From an uncultured Treponema sp. (lineage in GTDB: Bacteria > Spirochaetota > Spirochaetia > Treponematales > Treponemataceae): 12,381 bases of DNA. The first letter of the stretch is position 1; each line of letters begins with the position of its first letter. The stretch covers positions 1-12,381 of the forward strand of contig CALBXN010000055.1 in NCBI GenBank assembly GCA_937890485.1. Reading direction: 5' to 3'. Positions 1-6,308 of the stretch are shown piece by piece. The notes below the pieces were generated by a model, which saw only the letters and a program-made list of their open reading frames with translations, searched no databases and was not told the origin of the DNA. The translations under genes were made by a program, and so were the position numbers.

Positions 1-86
1 ACCCGTTCCCATTCCGAACACGGAAGTCAAGCTCTCTTACGTCGATGATACTGCTGAGAAGTGGGAAAGTAGAAAGTTGCCAGGCT
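1..86 (+). rRNA. rrf: 5S ribosomal RNA, 3' portion (5' end outside the window)
   Basis: The segment opens with the highly conserved 5S core (CCCGTTCCCATTCCGAACAC, then GGAAGTCAAGC) and closes with the conserved 3' strand of helix I, GTTGCCAGGC. Roughly the first 30 bases of the gene are missing at the window edge. A T-rich tract (86-96) follows the mature end immediately. The 16S and 23S genes presumably lie to the left, as in a normal rRNA operon, but that cannot be seen here. Confidence 0.95.
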
Positions 87-96
87 TTTTTATTTT

Positions 97-134
97 AAAC
101 TAAAAGGGTACTTGCTAAAGTGCCCTTTTAGTTT
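97..134 (+). terminator. Long inverted repeat behind 5S, probable rRNA operon terminator
   Basis: Arms 97-111 and 120-134 pair over 15 bp with one G-T wobble, around an 8-base loop, and can be extended two A-T pairs outward. No T-run follows the right arm. The T-tract instead lies before the left arm (86-96) and inside the right arm, so this may be a processing or back-up termination structure rather than a textbook intrinsic terminator. It separates the true 5S from the 5S-like segment downstream. Confidence 0.5.
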
Positions 135-146
135 AATGTAAGAAAT

Positions 147-244
147 GTCTACAGACTTACTATATACAAGTTTGAATATGGATTACAAAGCCAATGTAAC
201 TTGCATCAAACTTGATAGCACCGAAGGTGCGTAAGTTGCCAGGC
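147..244 (+). ncRNA. Candidate 5S-like structured RNA, possibly a diverged 5S copy
   Basis: The last ten bases (235-244, GTTGCCAGGC) and the following T-tract plus ATTTTAAA repeat the 3' end and trailer of the adjacent 5S rRNA. The segment can form a three-way junction. The closing helix is 147-150 with 241-244 and 155-160 with 231-236. The second helix is a perfect 9-bp pairing of 167-175 with 206-214, enclosing a small 183-187/195-199 hairpin. The third is a perfect GCACC-GAA-GGTGC hairpin (218-230). 5S rRNA has the same layout (helix I, II/III arm, IV/V arm), but this is about 98 nt with a shortened second arm and lacks the conserved 5S core sequence. It could be a decayed 5S gene, a functional non-ribosomal RNA derived from 5S, or chance pairing in AT-rich DNA. 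The sequence repeat at the 3' end is certain. Function is not. Confidence 0.4.
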
Positions 245-266
245 TTTTTTTATTTTAAATTCATTT

Positions 267-299
267 AGCTACATCTTTTTCAGGTGTGGCTTTTTTGTT
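267..299 (+). terminator. Intrinsic terminator downstream of the 5S-like segment
   Basis: Arms 267-275 and 283-291 pair over 9 bp including two G-T wobbles, around a 7-base loop. The run TTTTTT-G-TTTT follows. It would end transcription from the rRNA/5S-like region before the adenylyltransferase promoter. Confidence 0.6.
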
Positions 300-310
300 T
301 TAAATAGTAT

Positions 311-339
311 TTTACTTTTCTTCAATTTGTTATTATATT
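311..339 (+). promoter_or_regulatory. Sigma-70-type promoter for the ANT(6)-like gene
   Basis: The -35 box TTTACT (311-316) and the -10 box TATATT (334-339) are separated by 17 bases. The predicted transcription start is at about 345-346, on or next to an ATG at 345. This rules out a TTG start at 327, which would lie inside the promoter. Confidence 0.55.
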
Positions 340-359
340 TAAATATGCTTATTAAGAAT

Positions 360-1208
360 ATGCGAAATTCAACTGAAATTTACTCTTTGTTAGAAAAAAT
401 TACTTGGCAAGATAATCGGATTCTTGCTATTTACATGAACGGAAGTCGTGTAAATCCAAATGTTATGCAAGATGATTTTCAAGATTATGATGTGGTTTTT
501 GTTGTTACAGAAACTTTTTCCTTTATAAATGATAAACAATGGATAAATAATTTTGGAAATCCTCTTTATTTTCAGTTGCCCGACGAGAATCCTAATTTTC
601 CAAATGATAAAGAAAATTTTTATGGATATTTAGTTCAATTTGAAGATGGAGTTCGCCTTGATATTCACATTGAAACTTTACAACACGCTTTAGAAAATAT
701 AAAAAAGGATAGCCTTTGTAAAATATTAATTGATAAAAACAATTATCTTCCTGCCATTCCTGAAAGTTCAGATAAAGATTATTGGGTAAAAAAGCCAACC
801 CAAGAACAGTTTGTAGCTTGTTGTAATGAATTTTGGTGGTGTACAAATAATTTAGCAAAAGGACTTGCTCGGAAAGAAATTTTGTATGTGCAGGATATGG
901 CAAATTTTGTTGTTCGTAAAGAATTAGAAAAAATGCTTTCTTGGAAAGTTGGAATAAAAACTGATTTTAAGGTGAGCGTTGGAAAATCTGCAAAATATAT
1001 TTCAAAGTATCTTGAAAGCGATATTTATGAAAATTATCTTAAAACTTTTTTTACCTGTGATATTGAAGCTGCATGGAAAAGTATTTTTTTGATGTGCGAT
1101 TTATTTGAAAAAATTTCTGTTGAAGTTGCAAATAAGTTGGGATATTCATACAACTTTGATGAAGCTAAAAATGCACGAGAGTTTTTAGAAAGGGTGAGAA
1201 AGTTATAA
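360..1208 (+). CDS. ANT(6)/AadK-family aminoglycoside 6-adenylyltransferase
   Basis: The 282-residue product matches the length and layout of AadK/AadE streptomycin adenylyltransferases, which transfer AMP from ATP to the 6-hydroxyl of streptomycin in the cytoplasm. The nucleotidyltransferase signature is visible: GSR at residues 28-30, the D-x-D pair D42/D44, and a third carboxylate D101 in EDGVRLD. Family-typical stretches follow, including YWVKKPT, CCNEFWW and KGLARKEIL, then a C-terminal helical part (GKSAKYISKYL; WKSIFLMCDLFEK). The start at 360 gives the N-terminus MRNSTEI, which lines up with AadK (MRSEQEM from memory). The in-frame ATG at 345 is an alternative because the promoter places transcription start there. 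There is no clear Shine-Dalgarno sequence. The gene stands alone and no mobile element is visible, so it looks like a chromosomal resistance-type gene. Whether it confers streptomycin resistance is inferred from family only. Confidence 0.88.
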   Translation: MRNSTEIYSLLEKITWQDNRILAIYMNGSRVNPNVMQDDFQDYDVVFVVTETFSFINDKQWINNFGNPLYFQLPDENPNFPNDKENFYGYLVQFEDGVRLDIHIETLQHALENIKKDSLCKILIDKNNYLPAIPESSDKDYWVKKPTQEQFVACCNEFWWCTNNLAKGLARKEILYVQDMANFVVRKELEKMLSWKVGIKTDFKVSVGKSAKYISKYLESDIYENYLKTFFTCDIEAAWKSIFLMCDLFEKISVEVANKLGYSYNFDEAKNAREFLERVRKL

Positions 1209-1342
1209 GTTTAGTTTAATAGTTCTGAATTTATTTTATTTACAATACTACTTACATGTGATAGTATAAAATCAAGGGTGTTTACATATTAAATATTTTA
1301 ACTGTTACAGTATATTTTATAAATGATTTAAGGAAAATACGA

Positions 1343-3148
1343 ATGAAAAAAATTTATTTTGTTTCAATTATTTTGTTAGCTTTTGTTTTTGTTTCATGTA
1401 GTTTTTTATTTGATGAACAAAATGATAATAATTTAAGTGGTAATTCTTCAAATAGTAATAATGGTAGAATTGATTCTAAGTATTGGGGTACTTGGATTCA
1501 AATGGATACAGGTGATGAGTATTATATTGATAATCAAAAAGTGTATAAAATTTCTTATGGGTATAAGTCTGAAATTCAAAGTGGAATTTCAGGTTATTAT
1601 TTAGAGTCTAATGAAGTATTGAGAAATGATAGTACTGTTTTTTTTAGAAAAGGCGGTAAAAATAGAAGATTTTCTGCAACAGTTTCTGGTTTTTCTCCTC
1701 GGTCAGCAAGAGGAATAGGAACTGGTTCTCAAGAAATTTCTGGTAGACGTGAGAATGAGGAAAATCCTGCAGATAATGAAACTGCGACTTCAGATGAAGA
1801 TGGTTCTATTAATTTTGATGGAGGAGTGGCAGATGATCCACAAATTGTAACAGTTGTACAAGGAAATGAATCTGGTTCTGCTACTATTACTCCTAAATAT
1901 GACGGAGAAAATGTAGGTTCAATTCCTGTTGTTGAATCAGGTAAATATGCTTTTAAGACAACTTATACTGTTTCAAATGCAGATTCACAAGGTTTTATGT
2001 ATGGAAATAACATGGGTTTGTATGAAATATCTTTTAATTTGACAAATATTGGTTATGAAACTTGTGCTACTTCTGTTTATACAATTTCCTGGGAAGATAC
2101 TAATTTGTTTTCTCAAAACTTTGAAAAACAGGGGAATTTCACATCTATAAAATCGGGTGCGTCAAAGACAATTACAGGTTCTTTTACTTATGGATATTTT
2201 GATGAAGAATATAAAGATGTTACAATTTCAATAGAAATTACAGACAGCAAATATGAAAAAACTTGGTATGATTATGTTACTTTGAGATTTTATAGAGGAT
2301 GGATTGATTATAAAGTAAAAGCAAGAAATTTTAATGCATCTAGTAGTGCAAAATTAAATGGTTTTCTTGTTTATCCCGATGGCCGATCTAAACGTTTTAC
2401 TGTTTCTTCTGGTAATGTAACAACAGTTTCTATTCCATGGAGTACTAGAGATTATTATCTTGTATTTAGTGGTGCTAACGATGAAACAGAGATGTGTTAT
2501 TCTTTTGTTGCATCTGAATTTGGATCTCCTGCAGATTTGTCTGGTGTTTGGTCAATTGCTGATATCAATGCTTATGAAAGTAATGACACTATAAAAGATG
2601 CTGTTAATATATCAAATAATGAAGTATCAACAAAAGCATATTTAAAAAATGGAGATATTGATTATTTTAAATTTAATGTTTCAAGTTTAAAGTGTTCCAA
2701 AGGGGCTTTAGAATATAAAGAGCATAAGTTCTGTGACAGTATTGATATATCATCAGATAGTAATAATGGAGATGAAACAATAAATCCAGGTGAAACTATA
2801 TGGATGGATATTGCAATATTTAACTCTTCAAAGGTGCAATTTTCTAATGTACAAGTGAACATTAATAGTGAATCAGATTACATAACATTTGATGAAAATT
2901 CAGCAAAATACGGAGATATAAATGTAGGGTATATAAAAACTTATTGCAATACAAAAGTCAATTATTATTATGATAGATATGTAGATTCTTCTGATTACGC
3001 TGTATATTCTTCAGATTATGTACCATTTAAGTTTACGATTAGTAAAGACTGTCCTGTAGGAACTGTAATCCCAATAAGTATTAAAATGACAGAACAAAAT
3101 GGATACGAGTGGATAGATTCTTTTGATATAACAGTAGTAAGAAACTGA
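1343..3148 (+). CDS. Large multidomain surface lipoprotein, N-terminal part of a gene interrupted by TGA
   Basis: A lipoprotein signal peptide opens the protein: MKK, a hydrophobic core, then FVSC with the lipidated Cys at residue 19. AGGA (1331-1334) lies 8 bases before the ATG. A Ser/Asn-rich linker (about 20-40) is followed by a small domain around WGTW...GDEYYID (about 47-75) and an acidic low-complexity stretch (about 130-165). Next is a beta-rich CARDB-like domain (about 200-300). A region resembling the bacterial pre-peptidase C-terminal domain (about 405-445) carries YESNDT and GDIDYFKFNV. Another CARDB-like domain (about 460-600) carries GDETINPGE. No enzyme active site is seen. The likely role is a membrane-anchored periplasmic or surface binding or structural protein. 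Reading continues in the same frame beyond the TGA at 3146-3148 for another 197 codons, so this product is probably a shortened form of a longer protein. No convincing promoter was found in the AT-rich 1209-1342 interval. Confidence 0.85.
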   Translation: MKKIYFVSIILLAFVFVSCSFLFDEQNDNNLSGNSSNSNNGRIDSKYWGTWIQMDTGDEYYIDNQKVYKISYGYKSEIQSGISGYYLESNEVLRNDSTVFFRKGGKNRRFSATVSGFSPRSARGIGTGSQEISGRRENEENPADNETATSDEDGSINFDGGVADDPQIVTVVQGNESGSATITPKYDGENVGSIPVVESGKYAFKTTYTVSNADSQGFMYGNNMGLYEISFNLTNIGYETCATSVYTISWEDTNLFSQNFEKQGNFTSIKSGASKTITGSFTYGYFDEEYKDVTISIEITDSKYEKTWYDYVTLRFYRGWIDYKVKARNFNASSSAKLNGFLVYPDGRSKRFTVSSGNVTTVSIPWSTRDYYLVFSGANDETEMCYSFVASEFGSPADLSGVWSIADINAYESNDTIKDAVNISNNEVSTKAYLKNGDIDYFKFNVSSLKCSKGALEYKEHKFCDSIDISSDSNNGDETINPGETIWMDIAIFNSSKVQFSNVQVNINSESDYITFDENSAKYGDINVGYIKTYCNTKVNYYYDRYVDSSDYAVYSSDYVPFKFTISKDCPVGTVIPISIKMTEQNGYEWIDSFDITVVRN

Positions 3149-3742
3149 GTAAATTATGAAGACAACAATTATAATGAAGACGATTCTACACCTAAATATC
3201 CGATAACAATTACATCGGTTGAAGATGTTACTAATTCAAGTTTTACTGTGAATTTTACATCAACTTTTGAATCAAATGCTCGTCTTGTTATTTCAGAATT
3301 AAATGCGCATTCTAAATTTTATTATAATGAAATAGGTTCATTTTATTTAAAAATATCTAATATAGAATTAACTTATGGTGAAAAATATACTTTATATTGG
3401 GAAGCTGAAAACGGTTCTATTGTATCTAATGAAGTTTCTTTTACTTGTAATTTTCCTTTTACAATTACAGGTGTAGAAGTATATGGAAATATCACACCAA
3501 GTATTCACATTTTATTTGATGCTTATATTGAGTATAACGGAACTTTAGATGTATGGTCCAATGAAGGTAAAAGTGCTGATAGAATATATTTATATGGTAA
3601 TAAAGGAAGCCAAAGTTACAGTATTGAGTCAGCAAGTGGATTTGATTCTTTTAAACGAGGTTCTACTTATACTATTTGGTTTACAATGCCTTCTTCAGAA
3701 GATAGTATTTCAAACAAATATACATTCACTGTTCCTAACTAA
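3149..3742 (+). pseudogene. In-frame 3' continuation of the lipoprotein gene beyond a TGA stop (two Ig-like repeats)
   Basis: Directly after the TGA at 3146-3148 the same frame stays open for 197 codons to a TAA at 3740-3742. There is no in-frame ATG and no Shine-Dalgarno site. The first usable start is a GTG at 3248, which would cut into the first domain, so an independent gene is unlikely. The segment starts with an acidic Asn-rich linker and then holds two beta-sandwich, Ig-like repeats. One runs roughly from YPITITSVE to SNEVSFTC and the other from FPFTITGVE to SNKYTFTVP, with clearly parallel beginnings and ends. The best reading is the C-terminus of the upstream lipoprotein, cut off by a nonsense change. 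Readthrough or a sequencing error are alternatives. Some annotation programs would call 3248-3742 a separate hypothetical protein. Confidence 0.75.
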
Positions 3743-3752
3743 AATTTCATGA

Positions 3753-3790
3753 AAAAATATTCAGTCTAGTTTTTTAGACTGAATATTTTT
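3753..3790 (+). terminator. Intrinsic terminator of the lipoprotein gene
   Basis: A perfect 16-bp inverted repeat (3753-3768 with 3775-3790) surrounds a GTTTTT loop. The right arm ends in TTTTT. The A-rich left arm means it could also work for minus-strand transcripts. It starts 10 bases after the TAA at 3742, which supports one transcription unit running through the TGA to this point. Confidence 0.85.
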
Positions 3791-3830
3791 ATAATAATTG
3801 ATTTTTTTTGCTGTATCTAATAAATTTACA

Positions 3831-3859
3831 TTTACCATACCCTGAAAATAGTATATAAT
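3831..3859 (+). promoter_or_regulatory. Sigma-70-type promoter of the outer-membrane-like protein gene
   Basis: The -35 box TTTACC (3831-3836) and a perfect -10 TATAAT (3854-3859) are separated by 17 bases. The predicted start is at about 3866, giving a leader of about 60 nt whose first element is the 3872-3909 hairpin. Confidence 0.65.
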
Positions 3860-3871
3860 TTAAATAATAAT

Positions 3872-3909
3872 TGAATACACAATGAAATATTTATTTTGTT
3901 GTGTATTCA
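3872..3909 (+). promoter_or_regulatory. 5'-UTR hairpin upstream of the outer-membrane-like gene
   Basis: An 11-bp perfect inverted repeat (3872-3882 with 3899-3909) continues inward through two G-T wobbles and four A-T pairs to a 4-base loop, giving a continuous stem of about 17 bp. It begins only a few bases after the predicted transcription start and ends 9 bases before the AGGAG ribosome-binding site at 3919. It may stabilise the mRNA 5' end, act as an operator, or attenuate transcription. The bases after it are U-rich (TTTTATTT). Confidence 0.55.
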
Positions 3910-3928
3910 TTTTATTTCAGGAGTTACA

Positions 3929-4963
3929 ATGAAAAAAACTGTATTTCTAACCTTATTGATTTCCTTTTTATTTTTTAACATTTTTGCTAATTCACATTCT
4001 TTTGTTAAAGATGTAGTTGACTTTGAAAATATTGAATCAAGTAAATTAGTCTCTGATTTATCTCTAAATGATACTGATTCTGTTGAAAAAAATTCAGATG
4101 AATATGAAAAATTTATTTTTGATTTAGGTACAGAACCTAGTGATTCTGAATCAAAAACCTATGGAAAGTTTCAGTATAATTGGACTGAAAAATATGGAAG
4201 TGGAATACGATTGAAATATTCTACTCTTACAGAAATGGTGGATGAAATTGAAGGTTATACGAATGCAACTTTAGTAAATAAATCTAAAGAATTTGACTTT
4301 GTTGTTTTACCTTTTATTTATAAAAAAAATAATTTCAATATTGGGTTGGGATTTTCATATCAATTTATTAACGAAAATTCTTTCGGGGGAATGTTTGATA
4401 CAAATGGTTTTATGCTAAATCCTGAAGATATTGGTAAATACTTTACAATGGAAAATAATAAAATAGCACATATTTTTGCACCAAGAATAGATTTCAACAC
4501 AAGAATACCTGTTAGCAAAAATTTTATTTTTAATTTTGATGCATGCTTGAATCCTTTTTATTTTATGAATCTTAAGCAATCAATGAATTATCATTCTGAT
4601 CATACTGTTTCAACTTTTGATTATGGTGGAAATAATAATGTTACAAGATGGTCCTCTCCATATATCGATTTAAAAATATCTGCCGATTTATTTAATTTTG
4701 TTAGAATTGTTTCTCAATTGTCATATCAAAATTTAAGTTTTCAGCAAATGGATTGGGCTTCTGATTTTGAAAGTTTAATAGGTTATGATGATAATCAAAA
4801 AATCACTAATTTAAGATTTGGGTTAGATTTTTTAGTTGGTAATAAATCTAAGTCCAGAGCTAAAGGTGGTATTTATTATGAGAATAATTGGAATTATTTA
4901 TCATATCTAGATAAAACTGAACATAATAGTAAATGGATATTTAGTGTAGGAACAGAACGATAA
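3929..4963 (+). CDS. Exported protein, probable outer-membrane beta-barrel (treponemal-type family)
   Basis: The 344-residue protein begins with a classical signal peptide, probably cut after NIFA at residue 20. A charged linker (about 25-65) follows, and the rest (about 75-344) is rich in alternating polar/aromatic beta strands, such as FNIGLGFSYQF, PYIDLKISADL and IVSQLSYQNLSF. It ends in a strand, KWIFSVGTER. This pattern suits an outer-membrane barrel, but there is no barrel family I can name with certainty. The start at 3929 is set by AGGAG (3919-3923) five bases upstream. An in-frame TTG at 3896 lies inside the leader hairpin and would spoil the signal peptide. The gene is a single unit with its own promoter, hairpin leader and terminator. 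A role in transport or surface structure is a guess. Confidence 0.75.
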   Translation: MKKTVFLTLLISFLFFNIFANSHSFVKDVVDFENIESSKLVSDLSLNDTDSVEKNSDEYEKFIFDLGTEPSDSESKTYGKFQYNWTEKYGSGIRLKYSTLTEMVDEIEGYTNATLVNKSKEFDFVVLPFIYKKNNFNIGLGFSYQFINENSFGGMFDTNGFMLNPEDIGKYFTMENNKIAHIFAPRIDFNTRIPVSKNFIFNFDACLNPFYFMNLKQSMNYHSDHTVSTFDYGGNNNVTRWSSPYIDLKISADLFNFVRIVSQLSYQNLSFQQMDWASDFESLIGYDDNQKITNLRFGLDFLVGNKSKSRAKGGIYYENNWNYLSYLDKTEHNSKWIFSVGTER

Positions 4964-4992
4964 TAAAAGGTTTCAAGATTTTTTTTAACTAC

Positions 4993-5037
4993 AATGCAAC
5001 ATTGCGTTATTAAAATGTGATGTTGCATTTTTTTTTT
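4993..5037 (+). terminator. Intrinsic terminator of the outer-membrane-like gene
   Basis: Arms 4993-5002 and 5020-5029 pair perfectly over 10 bp (AATGCAACAT / ATGTTGCATT), with weaker pairing further in. A ten-base T-run (5028-5037) follows. Confidence 0.85.
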
Positions 5038-5039
5038 CA

Positions 5040-5068
5040 TTTACAACACATTTTTTTTATAATATAAT
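5040..5068 (+). promoter_or_regulatory. Promoter placing transcription start on the ATG of the first GNAT gene
   Basis: The -35 box TTTACA (5040-5045), a 17-base spacer and a perfect -10 TATAAT (5063-5068) are followed by six bases and then the ATG at 5075. Transcription would start at or within a base of the A of the start codon, predicting a leaderless mRNA. No Shine-Dalgarno sequence is present. Confidence 0.65.
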
Positions 5069-5074
5069 CTCGTT

Positions 5075-5647
5075 ATGAACTCCAATAATATTGTTTCTCA
5101 CCTTGAAACTTCACGACTTTTCCTCGTTCCTTCCTCTATGAAATATTTTGAAGAACGTTCTAGTATTTCTAGTGATATTGAAAACACTCGTTTAATGATG
5201 TTTTTACCATCCACAAAAGAAGAAACTTTTTCTTATATCAAAAAATGCGAAACTCAATGGAAAAGTGAAAATCAAACTTTATTTGAATTTGATATTTTAT
5301 TAAAAGGAGAAAATAATAAATTTATCGGTGGAATTTCTTTTGAACTTCTTTTTGATAATCCTGAAATCGTAAAAAAATTTGGAAAAAATTGTGCTGATAT
5401 GGGGTGGCTTTTAGACAAAAATTTTTGGAATAAAGGTTTTGCCTCTGAAAGTGCCAAATGTGTTTTAGAATTTACAAAATCTCTTGGGGTAAAAAAAATG
5501 ATTGCTCAATGTGATGCAGAAAATATAGGTTCTTGGCGTGTAATGGAAAAAATCGGTATGAAAAAATATTCAGATAACGGAATTCGCTACAACAAATCAG
5601 AGCCAAATCTTGCAAAAACTGAATTTATGTATACAATCGATTTATAA
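5075..5647 (+). CDS. GNAT N-acetyltransferase, RimJ/RimL type
   Basis: The 190-residue protein has the fold and motif order of RimJ/RimL-like GNATs, which move an acetyl group from acetyl-CoA to an amine, for example a protein N-terminus or a small molecule. An N-terminal LETSRLFLVP strand is followed by the acceptor-side region. Motif A is DMGWLLDKNFWNKGFASEA-like (residues 108-126), with the pyrophosphate loop N119-K-G-F-A123. Motif B contains N150xxS153 and the EKIGM turn (158-162). The loop usually begins with Q or R, so N119 is a mild variant. The substrate cannot be read from sequence. It probably heads a two-gene unit with the next GNAT, whose start is 21 bases after this stop. Confidence 0.88.
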   Translation: MNSNNIVSHLETSRLFLVPSSMKYFEERSSISSDIENTRLMMFLPSTKEETFSYIKKCETQWKSENQTLFEFDILLKGENNKFIGGISFELLFDNPEIVKKFGKNCADMGWLLDKNFWNKGFASESAKCVLEFTKSLGVKKMIAQCDAENIGSWRVMEKIGMKKYSDNGIRYNKSEPNLAKTEFMYTIDL

Positions 5648-5668
5648 TAAAAAATTTTTGGAGAGAGA

Positions 5669-6187
5669 ATGTTATATCTTAAAGAAATGAATTTAGAAGA
5701 CGCAAAAGTTCAGTGGGAGTTTTTTCAAACTTGTCCTGATGAAAACGGGGTTGAAAATTTATATATGAATATGAGTTTTGAGGATTTTTGCAAAAATGGT
5801 ATTCCCAAAAGAATTGAATTTTCAAAGGGAATAAATCTTCCAGAAGGTTATGTGCCAGATACATATTATTTTTTGTACGATACAGAAGTTGGCGAAAATC
5901 AAATTGTTGGGCATTTTAAGATTCGACACTTTTTGAACGATTTTCTTTTTAACGGAAGTGGCCACATAGGTTATATTATTCATTCTGATTTTCGTGGTCG
6001 TGGTTATGGCACAAAAGGATTGAAACTTGCTATCGAAAAATTAAAAGAAATGAGTGATTTTGTCGAAGAGGAGATTTTTTTGCGTTGTTTGCGTTCAAAC
6101 GAAGCTTCTTTAAAAGTGATGTTGAACAACGGGGGATATTTACATCATCAGGATGATGAATACAATTTTGTTAGAATAAAAGTGTAA
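5669..6187 (+). CDS. GNAT acetyltransferase of the COG3981 kind
   Basis: The 172-residue product contains the segment LPEGYVPDTYYFLYD, then IVGHFKIRHFLNDFLFNGSGHIGY (about 79-102). This is the hallmark order of the predicted acetyltransferase group COG3981. The acetyl-CoA loop fits R-x-x-G-x-G exactly as R109-G-R-G-Y-G114. N144xxS147 and an NNGGY turn (153-157) complete the GNAT core. GGAG (5660-5663) sits five bases before the ATG. The gene follows the RimJ/RimL-like gene closely and is probably co-transcribed with it. The acceptor substrate is unknown. Confidence 0.88.
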   Translation: MLYLKEMNLEDAKVQWEFFQTCPDENGVENLYMNMSFEDFCKNGIPKRIEFSKGINLPEGYVPDTYYFLYDTEVGENQIVGHFKIRHFLNDFLFNGSGHIGYIIHSDFRGRGYGTKGLKLAIEKLKEMSDFVEEEIFLRCLRSNEASLKVMLNNGGYLHHQDDEYNFVRIKV

Positions 6188-6227
6188 AATTTTATACTGG
6201 AAAAATCGATATATTGAATTTATCACT

Positions 6228-6291
6228 TGTCATGCTGAATTTTATTTCAGCATCTTTTTACAAGAGATTCCGAAACAAGTTCGGAATGACT
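6228..6291. repeat. Two-hairpin intergenic repeat (GTCATGCTGAA / TTCGGAATGAC type)
   Basis: The first hairpin is ATGCTGAA (6232-6239) with TTCAGCAT (6246-6253). The second is ATTCCGAA (6267-6274) with TTCGGAAT (6280-6287) around an ACAAG loop. The whole unit is bounded by GTCAT (6229-6233) and ATGAC (6286-6290), which are themselves inverted. I recognise this layout as a short palindromic repeat common between genes in many AT-rich and other bacterial genomes, usually with the internal GAAACAAGTTC segment. Only one copy lies in this window, so multi-copy status is recalled knowledge, not observed. Confidence 0.65.
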
Positions 6292-6308
6292 GGATTAGAG
6301 GTGGGGGT

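Noticed and set aside
87..310. tRNA gene behind the rRNA operon
   Set aside because: No T-loop GTTCRA motif or cloverleaf could be made; the structure fits a 5S-like fold better.
327..359. Upstream TTG start for the ANT(6)-like gene
   Set aside because: It lies inside the predicted promoter, and family members start at the equivalent of the ATG at 360. The ATG at 345 is kept as an alternative.
592..903. Minus-strand open frame of about 100 codons inside the ANT(6)-like gene
   Set aside because: Shadow of a gene with clear family motifs; composition is typical of AT-rich antisense frames and it has no ribosome-binding site.
1245..1267. Inverted repeat ATACTA...TAGTAT after the ANT(6)-like gene
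   Set aside because: Only 6 bp, AT-rich, no T-run after it; too weak to call a terminator or operator.
3146..3148. TGA as selenocysteine or Trp codon
   Set aside because: TGG is used for Trp throughout the window, and the site is in a linker where selenocysteine would have no role. Not fully excluded, as noted in the findings.
3549..3752. Second-frame open frame within the lipoprotein 3' part
   Set aside because: Overlaps the in-frame Ig-like repeats; no start signals and no recognisable protein.
3896..3928. Upstream TTG start for the outer-membrane-like gene
   Set aside because: It lies in the leader hairpin. Starting at 3929 gives a clean signal peptide and correct spacing from AGGAG.
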